Assembly: GCA_029931535.1 (NCBI GenBank)
Contig: JAQPZY010001490.1
Coordinates: 866,001-930,000, forward strand
Direction: 5' to 3'
Source of the DNA: Margaritifera margaritifera
Lineage: Eukaryota > Mollusca > Bivalvia > Unionida > Margaritiferidae
Length of the DNA: 64,000 nt
Part shown: positions 36,020 through 47,017 of the stretch, piece by piece
Layout of the letters: every line of letters begins with the position of its first letter
Numbering within the stretch: position 1 is the first letter of the stretch
Translations under genes and position numbers: made by a program
The notes under the pieces: generated by a model
Database searches by the model: none
Seen by the model: the letters and a program-made list of their open reading frames with translations, nothing else
Told to the model about the DNA's origin: nothing

Positions 36020-36340
36020 ATATATTTTTTGTTCCACCGTCATCGTTGGGCTACATTGGATCACCTCACAGTATAACATGCATTGCCAGAGATATGACAA
36101 ATATTTCCAGTGTCAAAATTGAAAGGCAAACCGCCTCGGGTTTCCGAGAAGTTGCTTCCATGAATGTGAACGAAGCAGGGACAACTAACTTTATCGGAAT
36201 AAGAATAAGGAACACAAGTAGCATAAATTCAACAGATGCAACTATTCATGTGGATTTTGATAACCTGACCTGCGCAGACAAAGGAGAGTACTTTTGTACC
36301 ATAGGTGCATTCTCTTCACATGGAAACCTCAGCGTCTTAC
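36020..36340 (+). CDS. Ig-like domain exon, type A2, module 2
   Basis: A 321-nt phase-1/phase-1 exon with acceptor CATCAACAG and donor GTATGC. It codes for FVPPSSLGYIG, SITCIARD with the first Cys, and LTCADKGEYFC with the Ig D-x-G-x-Y-x-C motif, ending NLSVLR. It is the direct counterpart of the exon at 25310, and the comparison shows where that one lost a base. It is fully open and rich in N-x-S/T sequons. Confidence 0.85.
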
Positions 36341-37976
36341 GTATGCATGAGATGATAATGTGCAAATCGCTGGACCCTGGATCACCAAGCCTGCTCATTA
36401 GCAAAGTATTTTCCATAATTAAAGTTGTTTTCTTCTTTTTGTCGAAATACTGCCTTTTTATTAGAGAGAACTTTTTTCGATAAATAATGAAAAGGTCTCG
36501 ACAACTGAACTACGAAATATTAACTTTATAACAGTCGAAATTGTGTAATGTTATAGAGTAAACACAGAGAGAAAAAATATGTTTGTGTTAACAGTAGTGT
36601 GCAATTTTGACTCCGAGTTAAACATGCTTTGTGATGCAGGTGTAATTTGCAAGTACATGTACTTGCTATTTCAAGTAAAGCTTTGAGTGCGATATGTAAG
36701 CTGTAACTTGAACTCAAATTTTAAAAAAAAATCATTTTTGGCTAAAATGTGATTTTAGATATGGGAAGTATAGCAACTGGGAAATTGAGGCTATGGTGTC
36801 GACCTTTTTGTGTCGTCATACATCTGTACACGATGGGCAGTCAAATGGGTGCGAATTATCAAATAGTGTATACAAAAACAGTTTATGACCATAACATTAT
36901 ATATACAGTATATATATATATATATAATATATATAATATATATATATATATAATATATAATATATATATATAGATATATAGATATATATATATATATTGC
37001 GCATGATCTCAACAAAGTATAATACTTCGGCATTACACATATGCACATACTTAGTTTATTTTAGTAACATGACGCATAATAATTTTCCATTACCATAATT
37101 CTGCATTATGTAAAAATAAACTTTACAGAAGACGATTTCCCAGACTGTATGGTTTTTATCCCCACGGTATCTTTTTTAATTGTCGGGGATACTGTCATAT
37201 CCTCTGTCTCTCCGTCAATTCATCTTCCGTTACCACAACTCCTCTCCTAAACCGCTGCGTGGAACTTGGCAAACCATTTAAGTGTTGTATGTATGGTCGC
37301 CGTCTGCAAGAGGCGTATCATTGTTGAGCCTCGGGCTTGGGGTTCCTGGGAGGGGGTCAAAGGTAAAAGGTAGCAAACTTTAAGTAACAATGCCATTATG
37401 AAATACTTTCTCGCAAAGCTTCATATCCTCAGTCATAACAGAAAAACGCATCATATATTTGATTAATTATATTATGAGCCCTGGGTCACTGTCTTGCGGC
37501 TGAAGATGAATATCGGGGAGAGATAAAGGGGTGGGTGAGGTGGAAAAGGCAGTGAAAATTGTGGTGATTTGTGATGGTGAGCGATGGCCCTTGTTCTAGT
37601 ACTTTTGCTTCAACATTTATACGCCATTTTGTTATAACGAATCAAAAACAAAGAATAAGTATACATTATGTAAGTTCTTGAGTTAATTTATCCACAAGGT
37701 GGACATAAATTGGTAGTGGCCACAGTTTGAAAAATATGAGTGATCGTCAGAACATATCGGATTCAGAATATTTCCACCCTTTCTTTACAAGTTTATCCGT
37801 TTTTACCCGCCGCTTTCTCTGTGATGTATCATTTTCTTTTGTCAGCAAATGTATGAATGCCTTTGTATTGCATTAGAAAAGAATTTTTATAAAGCAGTGT
37901 GATGGTAAATATTGGAGCTGACCAAACACTAGCGTTTACTATATTTGTTTATTTGTTCTTTTTATTTTGTTTACAG
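36341..37976 (+). other. Intron with (TA)n tract and possible dispersed repeat
   Basis: It contains an imperfect (TA)n palindromic tract at about 36904-36998. At about 37160-37420 it has a CTGTCTCTCCGTCAATTC / GGAACTTGGCAAACCATTTA type sequence reminiscent of interspersed repeats. It ends in TTTATTTTGTTTACAG, the acceptor of the next exon. Confidence 0.5.
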
Positions 37977-38314
37977 GAAAGCCCAAAGTACCTCAAATGA
38001 TAACTTTCCCGACAAGTGGGATATTAGAAAATACAGCCTCAGAAACAATCAACTGTACTGGGGAAGTAGGATATCCTGCCAGGAAAATTGTGTTTGAAAC
38101 AAATAAAGGTGGCAACAACACCTTTACTGCTGCTCCATTTAGCTTAGCTACAGTTCAGAAGGAAGGGGAATGCGGCACCACATATTTATACTCTCCTATA
38201 CATTTAATTAGGACTGGAATAGCACGGTTATTCGATGTAAAATAGACACTGGTGACGTATTCGGTGACAATATAACATCGCTTTACGTTGACAAGAAAGT
38301 TTTAATCATACCAG
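37977..38314 (+). pseudogene. Ig-like domain exon, type B2, module 2, with a one-base frameshift
   Basis: Acceptor TTTGTTTACAG and a GTATCG donor bound a type-B Ig exon. It has KPKVPQMITFP, TINCTGEVGYP (first Cys, G-x-V-G-Y-P), a middle ECGTTY, then W-N-S-T-V-I-R-C-K-I in another frame and a VLIIP end. The exon is 338 nt, not divisible by three. The reading frame shifts between about 38200 and 38214, and the original frame stops at 38243-38245. Both ends still agree with phase 1 when the shift is allowed. So the exon is recently broken or contains a consensus error. It is the counterpart of the exon at 26557, which is broken differently. Confidence 0.75.
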
Positions 38315-39028
38315 GTATCGAAAGCAAATTTATTTTCTAGATTCGTCTTTTTTCCCGCCTTTTCGAAAAAGGGTGTTAAATGTAGCTAGAGCATCTCCGT
38401 CCATATAACTTTACCGTGCAACTTGAGCAAAAAAGATGAAATTTAATACACTTACGCATCATTGCTTAAAGATGAGTTACATGTTTTATTCGTTGTCCTT
38501 TCGTTAAGGTCAAGTTCGCAATTTTACGTGTTCAAATTGTTCCGTCATCACAGTTTTCTGTACTTTACAACTTTAAAGACATGATATCAATTTCTGAAAC
38601 TTGGAACATTTGTATCATTGCTAAAACATGTGTGGCAGAATATATCTGGGGTCCTATCGTCATAATCAGGTCAAAGATCAGCATGAAGTTATTCTGTCTA
38701 CCCATCTGTCTATAAAGCTTTTTCATTATACTTGGTACAAACCGAATGAACCGATTAAGTTGGGTACTTTTATATAGCATTGTTTATCATAGCAATAAAA
38801 AGAAATCTGCCAGCGTATTGAACTTGCACAGGCTTGTTTAACTTGACAAGTAAAACATTTCTCTGAGGAACACTAGAATATAAGAAGAAGAAAAAAAAAC
38901 TTTTCTTCAAGGTAAAAGTCATAAATGTCATTTAAGGGACGGTACAATTTACATTTTTATTTAAGGAACCTTTCTGAAAGATGTACAGATTATTTACAGA
39001 TATTTTATTGTATGTATGTGTATGTATG

Positions 39029-39107
<79 letters not shown>

Positions 39108-39764
39108 GACACGTCAATAAGAAATAATTCAGTCAAAGTAGTACTCATTGTTAGTTGGAGCTAATAAATTCTTCGAAGCTGGAAAGACAGTCCCAAATAA
39201 ACTTGGCATGGGTATCGAGCTGACGCTATAATGAAATCTCTTGTCAGAGTAACATAAAACACTGAACGGGAACTGTTAACGTCTAAGACTTAAACATGTG
39301 CATATAATAGCGAAATCAGGTAGACCTGGTATAATAGATGTAACACCAGATTCACCATGTTTTCTGGTGAAATACTTGGCAGAACAACCCACACTTTTAC
39401 ATCGAATGTTCCCCACTGAAATTACTTGGTAAAACAAATATGATTTGACGTTTTATATATCGCAATGAATCTGTACGGCGGAACTGTTCCGCAGTGAAAC
39501 AACTTGGCGCAATCGTTTTCTCTTCAAAAATACTTGGAAAAACTATCTTCGCTCTGAACTTTGTATAATTACTAAACCTAAACTCCTCTGCTTATTAAGT
39601 GCAACCACCAGCTTTCGGGAAACTGGTTATAATAAATAAATTGTACCGACAATATTCCTTGTAATTAATAGATACATAGAAACTATGCAATTTACATAAC
39701 ATATTATACACGTGTTTAACTTATATCAAACGTCTGTGATAGTTCTAGCAAATTTCATTTACAG
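38315..39764 (+). other. Intron with (TA)n tract before chitin-binding exon 2
   Basis: It contains TATG repeats followed by about 35 TA dinucleotides at 39035-39104. It ends CAAATTTCATTTACAG. No exon was recognised. Confidence 0.55.
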
Positions 39765-39938
39765 GGGATATATGCCAAACTTCCAATGCCATATATGTGC
39801 CACATCCATATGCCTGCAGGAAATTTGTATGGTGCGTAACAAATCAGATATACTTGCAAAGCTGTCCAGTAGGCACATGTCATTCGACTCTCCCCGATAA
39901 TATAACAGCTTGTGATGGAACCTGCATTGGCTGCTTCG
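39765..39938 (+). CDS. Chitin-binding (CBM14/peritrophin-A-like) domain exon, module 2
   Basis: A 174-nt phase-1/phase-1 exon with acceptor TTTCATTTACAG and donor GTGAGT. It codes for GDICQTSN, VPHPYACRKFVWC, and cysteines spaced C-13-C-5-C-9-C-4-C-10-C, then DGTCIGCF. The P-H-P-Y..C-x-K-F-x-x-C core matches the module-1 domain at 31025 and the peritrophin-A pattern. The frame is open throughout. It overlaps a shorter chance frame (39712-39900) that has no meaning. Unlike module 1, no Thr-rich tail is encoded, and the exon ends in a Cys-rich segment that continues into an unidentified exon. Confidence 0.85.
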
Positions 39939-40568
39939 GTGAGTGAAATAAATTTGAAGCTTTGACTATTGTTACATATGTATCAGTGTGCACCAATAAA
40001 TGAGGAAACTTAGAGTTTTTAGTCGGTTAGATTGACTTCAAGTATTTGCTTCACTTTGTGAAATGTACTTAAAATCTGTGATATAAATACCATGCTAATA
40101 TAATAACGTAGCACAGTACAAATCAGAAAATCTATCTTAAATATGGTTCCCACTGTTCTATAATAATATGAGCGATACGGCTCGCAGGATAGTTTTATTA
40201 GCAAAACGTACTGTTTTAACTAACATTAATATGTAATCGCACTTATTCGTATGAAGAAAAACGTAATGGCATGGTTTTTGTTTTTCTATTTTACTGTACT
40301 CATATAGAAGTAGCATCGCTTTGTATCCGGAGACTCGAACGTATTGATTAAGTGTATGGTGTGTTTAAACGTTCTGAGATTTATATCTGTTTGCTATATA
40401 GGTGTTAGTTTGTGAAATGATAATTTCATCTGTAAACCTTGGATTTCTAAAATTAATTCAGAATTTTTTGGATTACTGTGTGTTAAAGTCCGATTGCCTA
40501 ACAAGTGAGTTTTCATGCACCTAGAGTCCTTTCCTTCATCCTTGTTCTTCTTTCATGGGGGATGAATG
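39939..40568 (+). other. Intron or 3' flank, no exon seen
   Basis: Non-coding AT-rich sequence. The right part (from about 40400) belongs to a segment that recurs from about 40760. Confidence 0.45.
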
Positions 40569-40635
40569 CATGGCCATGTGGATTAAGGCGCTGGTGCGCG
40601 AGTGCTAGGCACGGGTTCGATTTCCGCTTGGAACG
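40569..40635 (+). repeat. tRNA-like SINE head, copy 1
   Basis: TGGCCATGTGGATTAAGGCG resembles an RNA polymerase III A box, and GGGTTCGATTTCC at 40613-40625 resembles a B box, 33 bp apart. No complete cloverleaf can be folded, so it is a tRNA-derived SINE rather than a tRNA gene. Upstream text (TTTTCATGCACCTAGAGTCC) recurs before the second copy. Confidence 0.6.
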
Positions 40636-40921
40636 AGTTATAACTCTCTACCTGTTTGAATATAACGGTGTCATTCTCTATACATTTATTTGATAAAGTA
40701 ATGTATCCATACATTCAAAGTGTGTTCCAGCGATAAGCAATTATTTCTCTGTTTGGTACATAGGTGTCAGTGTATTGCTATAATTTCATGCATCTGTATA
40801 AATCATGCACTTCTAAACATAAAATCCACTGGGTATGTGCATATATAGCTGCGTGTTAACCTCTTTGCTATTCTGACGAATTATCTCTCGTGCACCTAAA
40901 GTCCTTTGCTTCCACATTGTT

Positions 40922-40979
40922 CATGGTCAAGTGTCTAAGGGCGCTTGAGCACGAGACCCAGGCGATAGGTGCCCGCTTG
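40922..40979 (+). repeat. tRNA-like SINE head, copy 2 (diverged)
   Basis: TGGTCAAGTGTCTAAGGGCG parallels the A-box segment at 40571. GCACGAGACCCAGGCGATAGGTGCCCGCTTG parallels the rest, with a lost B box. The preceding TCGTGCACCTAAAGTCC and following TAGAACTTTCTA..TGTT blocks also match, so the whole ~300-bp segment is duplicated in direct orientation. Confidence 0.5.
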
Positions 40980-41022
40980 TAAATAATTAGAACTTTCTAT
41001 TCTGTTCGAGCTCGTTTGTTTC

Positions 41023-41061
<39 letters not shown>

Positions 41062-42071
41062 CATACATTGAATGTCATTCTTCTTGCAGATTCATTTTAA
41101 CGACCGGTGTCCAGTGCACTGAACAGACCATGGACAAAGCTTCTTCACTTCTTCCCAGGAATTTCGGCATGGCTTCATTTGGGATGTCCATTTCTTCTTG
41201 TTAAGCATGTGTTTTATATGAAAACCATATGCTGCAATTTATCAATGTACATTATGAATCATTTACAAGTATATAATATCATGCAACATGTAAGAAATGA
41301 GTTTTGTTGCCAGAAATATTATATTTTATACGTTATTGTTCTTTTCTTTTTTGCATTTACGCGATTTGTAAATTGCGCGGTGCTATCGTCTAATATGAAA
41401 GGTGGAAAATGATTCACGACCGTTAAATTTACATAAAATAATGTTTTTAATTAGTAATGAATATACTATACAAAGCTATATCTTGCACTATTAATTTTGA
41501 GGTAAATATTAGATGGAGAGATCACTCATCGTCATTTGGTACTTTGGGATGCATATTTGAGTTCGCTAGAAAGTTGCTTTACTTTATTAAATGTCACTCT
41601 TCGAATAGATTTTGAATAGGGACGAAATTAATATTATAAGACTGTGATAAATATAAAACGTGTATTAATATTAATTATTCCACACAATTCTAGTAATTAT
41701 CTCATACAATTCCAGAATCTGCCTCCTTTTAATTTCCTGGCTAATGAGAAAAAAACATTAAACTATACACTACCGGGTTTAATCTTTATGAATCCATATA
41801 TACTGACGGGACTTTCCGATGAGTGGGCATCATTATGATATTATTGTGCATCACATTGATATTTTTGTCAGTAATCTGTAAGAATGCTATATTCCCCTCA
41901 ATATTAGATTTGCTAACATCTCCATCTTTGCAAACTTACTGATAAATCCATGTATGTATCCTTCACATATCTGAATATTGTAAATTGGAAACCATATATA
42001 TATCTGAAAAGTTTTACTTACTAAGGTACACACTACAAACTTAATACTAACACCACGAGCTGTTTACACAG
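40980..42071. other. Non-coding sequence with (TA)n tract
   Basis: About 16 TA dinucleotides lie at 41025-41056. Short open stretches at 41107-41412 and 41644-41838 have no recognisable content. Confidence 0.5.
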
Positions 42072-42110
42072 GTTACAACGCATGTACATTATGCAATGCT
42101 ACTTTAACAA
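42072..42110 (+). CDS. Possible 39-nt exon with two cysteines
   Basis: TGTTTACACAG is followed by 39 bases encoding x-Y-N-A-C-T-L-C-N-A-T-L-T-x and then by a GTGAGT donor, with phase 1 on both sides. It could continue the Cys-rich end of the chitin-binding exon at 39765. Exons this short occur by chance, and there is no second copy to support it. Confidence 0.3.
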
Positions 42111-42987
42111 GTGAGTCACCGATCCCCACACCTCTCGTTTTTATTGTGAACTATAACGTACTATAAGGGCAACCACCACAACCTTTCACGATAGGCTTTT
42201 GGATGAATCCAAACAAGTGGAATGGGTGAAATTTTCTTTAATTTTGTACATTTTATTTTTTATGACTTATTTTTACGTAAATATATATCTTTCTCTTGGA
42301 GATAATTGGGGATAATTGTTTAAAATCTTAGAAGCGAATACAAACTTTACGATGAGATTGATTGAAATGTTCCCTTCACATATGTTTTGACATATTTAAT
42401 GTTACAATATTATCAAAGTATTTACAACTATAGTGACGTTTTTTTTTTTATTTTTATAATTTTGGCTTCATTACGGACATTCCCACTCATGAAAACAAAA
42501 GTTGACTTTACTGTATAAGTGCAAAGTAATGAATGTATTTGTATTTTCTTTGTAAATACATTAGCTCAAATCAAAACAAACTTTTTTACATGCATGTAAT
42601 ACTGGACATATACAAAAAGATATTGTAACATAAGTCTTATAGCCATTGAAACCTTTATTTTTTAATTGTAATAATTATTTTTCCTACCGTACATCTTTTT
42701 TTTTTCTTTATCATTCAGTTTTTCTTTAATAGTCGTATTGGATTTTATATTATTTTCGCTGTAGACTGCTCAAGTGAATCGTTATCACAAATCCAGTCAC
42801 ACTGAAGTTTCTGCAGTATCTATGCGTTTAGTTCACTTTCATTCTGTTCTTCCTCCTCTGCATCTTTTCTTCTTTCTCCTACATTTGATAGAGGCAGGCT
42901 GCATTTTATAATTTGTACATTGTTGTAGCTTTAAAGCAAGAGACAAAGCCCTTCTTATTCCTACTGTTACAACTTTACTTTATATAA
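42111..42987. other. Non-coding sequence, nothing seen
   Basis: AT-rich, T-run-rich sequence with no gene or repeat family recognised. It may include the 5' part of the LINE that follows. Confidence 0.5.
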
Positions 42988-44600
42988 ATGGCTAGGTCTA
43001 TTATTTCATATACGATAAGCGTTGGACTTTTCCTCGTTATAACTATAAGTATACCTAGTATGAAAAGGCTAAAAAGTAATAAGGATGTATTTCTCAATCT
43101 CCTTATTTTAGTGGGTCAAAAATATAAGGTTGGCAAATCTAATGGTCTTAAGATTAAGCATGTGTATATTATGAATGATATATGTTCTTATATTATCTTG
43201 GGACATTGAACTGAATCCAGGTCCAATATCTGTGTCAGATTCATTTGGTTTCTGCAGCTAGTACGTTATCATCTTAGATATGTTCGCTATAAATGAGATT
43301 TTGTCGCTGCTTCTTTCTATGATTACAACATTATTGTACTTAGCTAATACCATTACTGAAGATGATCTTATGATAGATTGTTAACATAAACTGACTTGGT
43401 GCGATTGAACAAATCATGGGAGAGTCTTAATGGTCTATACTTTAGAAAACCTAATTTCCAAACCATGTACCGATCTGTTGATACGCAGTATTGAAGAGAT
43501 ATGGATATAAATATGTGTAAAAGCTATGAAATATGCTTTACTTGAAATATATCGCCGTCCCTCTGCATCATCACACTTCTGAGATTTAGTGAATATCGGC
43601 ATTGAGCGGGGTTTCAGTCTTTGTGATAGTAATAATATTATGGGTGATTTTAAATTAGGACATAATCAATTCTGAATTTAAAAATCTTTGAAAGCTAAAG
43701 ATTCTTAACGACAGGCAAAATATAATAACTGAGTCTAGAGTAAGGGATCACTCGACGACTATGTTACACCCTATTATGAAATATCCATCTATACACGTTC
43801 TAAATTCTGGAATTGCCTATGCTGACGCATCTGTATGTAATTATACGGCCACCTATTTTATTTAGCGGCTGCATTATGAATCCACCACCTGTTATATGAG
43901 AGAAGTATGGCTCTATAATACAGCAAATTTTATCAAATTTAATAATAATATAACAGGCATAGACAGAACGACTAAGACATGGACGTTATGGGGATGTCCA
44001 TGGTGCTGTACAACTTTGATCTTGTCTTAAATTCATTTAGCTAAAGAAAGAATACCATTTCGTACCGTAATCGATTGGATGATGGACATATGTTGGTATA
44101 GCACAATACGTAGAGCAACCAGGAAGCGCGAAAGCACACAAACATATATGTTAATAGTAATAATCCCAGTCACTGGGATAACTACAAAAATAACGCAAAA
44201 GAGTTAACATTCAAAATATAACTTCAAGGAAAAAATATAATCGTAACTTGGGAAATATTGGTAACCATTGTGAAAACTCAACAGACTATTGGAAACTTTT
44301 GCATCACTTTGTCGAAGAACATTTTTGAACCACAATAACGGCACTCCAGAGCACAGATGTAGAGGGTACCATGTACAATTTCGTACACAAACGCATAAAG
44401 TCTTTATCCCTTCTTCACAACGATAGCTAAGGATGATTACATCATTGTGAATATACCAGATATACATTTGATTTCTGATAAACAACTTACTAATATAGTA
44501 ATTATGGAACAATCAATTCTTGATAAAATTAAACTCCTTGTCGACCCACAAAGCATGTCGAGTGGACAAAAGATATCAACGGATACTGAAAGGAACGGCC
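42988..44600 (+). pseudogene. Decayed LINE with N-terminal 2A-like motif and APE-type endonuclease
   Basis: The remnant begins with an ATG at 42988 and a hydrophobic stretch, as in LINE ORFs that carry an N-terminal 2A. After a frameshift it reads DIELNPGP at 43202-43225, an exact match to the 2A consensus D-x-E-x-N-P-G-P. Downstream pieces include IMGDFKLG near 43636 and RDHS near 43744, the positions of the endonuclease G-D-F-N and S-D-H motifs. WYSTIRRATRKRE near 44092 is the linker region that follows the endonuclease in CR1/Rex1-type proteins. A DYWKLLHHFVEE-like stretch follows near 44280. Stops are frequent and the RT core is not recognisable, so the copy is dead. The clade (CR1/Rex1-like) is tentative. 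Confidence 0.68.
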
Positions 44601-46091
44601 TCGTCCAAAGATAAAACACTCTGTATACTATTTTGCACGTTTCATGTTCACAGATCTTATGTGCGTTTACTTAGCTGTTGTTGTTCGACGACAAGGATTG
44701 CCGATTTGGGACAATGCCATCCCTTTTTATCATATATGTGATAGATGTTAGTTGACTTAAAATGTATTTCATCCTTATCTGTGAACACCATGGGTTGTGC
44801 ATTTTTTTTCTTCTGTTTTTAATACTTCTTACACTAGTTTTACAATCTTACCTAACAGATCGTAAATTAGCTTAAGAGAACGCATACCTCTGTGAATTAT
44901 CGGTTTATATCTCTCGTTGATTGATTTTAGGTAGATGCAAATTTTCCGATGGAAACTTGTTTTGTACATGATTCTGCGTGATCCTAGGTAGATGCTGTGC
45001 CATGTACTTTTAAACTTAAAATAAATAACGAATGAAATCTTTAGTTGATGATGGAGGTTTGCCTATTCTACAATATAACTCATTTCAGGCATGGCGTGCA
45101 TCGTATTACCTACACTGTAACATAATGTGTTGTGATCAGTTGAACATTTTAGTGCATCGGAAAAGCTCAAGCATTGTTTTACTAATGTACTTTCGACTGT
45201 TATGTTCATTCAACTGTGACGATACCAATCTCGAGAAATATGTTATTGCAACCTCACGGAACCTTCATTCGTTGCAGTTGTCAACATTTGTAATGTGCGC
45301 AATACATGTAACATCTCCTTCGCTTTCTATGCTGAAAATGATTAACAAATCGAAACGTCTGGATCGATCTACTGTATTTATCCTCTTCTGTCACGTAAAC
45401 ATTAAGAGATATATCAAATTCATTTTCAAGTGCCTCGATGACCTATATTTGTACCGGAGTCTATGAAATCAGTATATATTAATTGTACTGTGATGGTCTG
45501 TATTTATGATAACTTGGTTGTGTGCTTAAAATCAAATTTATAGTTTGAAAAAATACTTGCTGTCGTTATTATTAATTCTGGCATAAGCGTTTTAGTTTGT
45601 TGCCCTCTTGGATAAACCGATGAAAGAGTTTTCCTGCGAGGTTCGAAACTACTAAGTTCATGGTCAATTATTCAATCCTCTGGAATATCCATTTTGTATT
45701 GTCAGTAATATTTTCGTCAAACTGAGTGCGGTCATTTTCACCAGCAAATGTTCATGTGTTAAAGCACATTGGTAAAATATGTCCATGCGATTGTATTTAA
45801 CTTCTTGCTTTGTCAACAACGATGTTTCTTCGCAATAAGTCGTATCCATTTTATTTTTCCTTTTTTATCTTCGCTATATAAGACATTCTAGTATTCGACT
45901 TTCAGCCTCATTGCTCCGTTAGTTTGTGTTTGAGCTTATCCAGCCTATGTCTGATGTTTTTCATTTTATTGATGTTGGTATATATTTTGCTATTGTACCC
46001 TACTGAGTCGATGATGTCCTCCTTGACATGTCTCCTACGACGTTTTTCCTTCCCGTGAGAACTCTTCGAATTTTCAACCATTTAATTCATT
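44601..46091. other. Non-coding sequence; one 144-codon ORF without support
   Basis: The ORF at 45032-45466 (+) is long for this base composition, but it has no recognisable domain, signal or splice context. It is not called a gene. The bases CATT at 46088-46091 are the left copy of the LTR element's target duplication. Confidence 0.45.
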
Positions 46092-46845
46092 TGTTATGTA
46101 TGATGTTTATATAATATTATAAATATTTTAGGAAATTATAAATGTTTCTTCACTTTAATATTTGCTTAAATCTTAGTGTTTGTCAGGAAAAACATGTTTA
46201 ACTAGTGTCCTTGAATTAGGTTGTTTTGATCAATATGTTTTCTCAATTTGAAGGTCAAGGTTGATTTTTGTTTACAAGTAAAAATTCCATTAAGATGACT
46301 CATATTCTAGAACATTCTGTCATGTGAAAAATCTTTATATATGCCATGTTTGGTGGACATTTATTCAGTTTTGACATTACCATCAGTCTTGTAAAAAGCT
46401 AATACAGTTGTGAAAATTCATTCCAAATTCTAAGAGAGGAATTATTTTAAATATTCATTGGATTATAACAGTGCTCATAAACTTTGGATTTTGGATTTTT
46501 AATTGATGATTTTGGAATTTATGTGAACTTATATTCAGATATTTTGGAATACTTCATTTTGACATCAGCACATCAAAGATTACTAGTACATCAGGACTTT
46601 GGAGACCATTGGCACATAATAACATTCAAGGACACAGCCGTGAATTCGAAACATTCTATATTTAGGACTTGTGATTAGAACAATCATTCTTATTGGATTA
46701 TTAGGATTTCAAAACACATTACTGTAAGTGACTTTTCGATTTTTCATTTTAATTATCTAGTAATAAATTGCTTGTTGATTTTTACTTGATTTGTTGGTTT
46801 CACTTTCTTTCTGTTACATTTTTCTTAGACCATAGAGTCGTAACA
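46092..46845 (+). repeat. 5' long terminal repeat
   Basis: 754 bp with the 5-bp inverted ends TGTTA/TAACA. It differs from the right LTR by substitutions in the AAAAAGCTAAT/AAAGAGCTATT stretch (two), GGAATAC/T, CACAT/CAAT, TTCGA/GAAC and ACATT/ATTT. No indel separates them. Confidence 0.97.
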
Positions 46846-46850
46846 GGAAT

Positions 46851-46873
46851 TGGGGGCTCGTCGTTCCGGGATT
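46851..46873 (+). promoter_or_regulatory. Primer binding site, tRNA-Pro type with 4-nt insertion
   Basis: TGGGGGCTCGT is followed by CGTT and then CCGGGATT. Without the four extra bases this is the 18-nt complement of a tRNA-Pro 3' end (as used by murine leukaemia virus). It begins 5 bp after the LTR. Confidence 0.8.
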
Positions 46874-47017
46874 GAATTTCTTTAAAGAATATTAGAGATA
46901 TTTCAGTTATTTTTGAAATTCATATTGATTTTGTCTTGGAATTTTTTTTTGGTTTTGTCTTTGGCAAAGATTTTTAAATAGAGAAATTTTTTTGTGTGAA
47001 ACCAACAAGCATTTACA

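Noticed and set aside
39712..39900. 62-codon ORF overlapping the second chitin-binding exon
   Set aside because: Different frame from the Cys-patterned, splice-bounded exon; it has no conserved pattern.
22805..39938. Reading the Ig locus as a FREP (Ig plus fibrinogen) gene
   Set aside because: No fibrinogen-like exon was found; the non-Ig domains are Cys-rich exons with the peritrophin-type spacing.
40569..40635. Functional tRNA gene
   Set aside because: A- and B-box-like sequences are present, but no complete cloverleaf or acceptor stem forms, and a decayed second copy exists, which fits a SINE.
41090..41205. Exon after TTCTTCTTGCAG near 41090
   Set aside because: The phase-1 frame meets a stop (TTTTAA) within a few codons and there is no family resemblance.
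45032..45466. 144-codon ORF on the + strand
   Set aside because: No recognisable domain, splice context or signal; it could be a chance ORF between two transposons.
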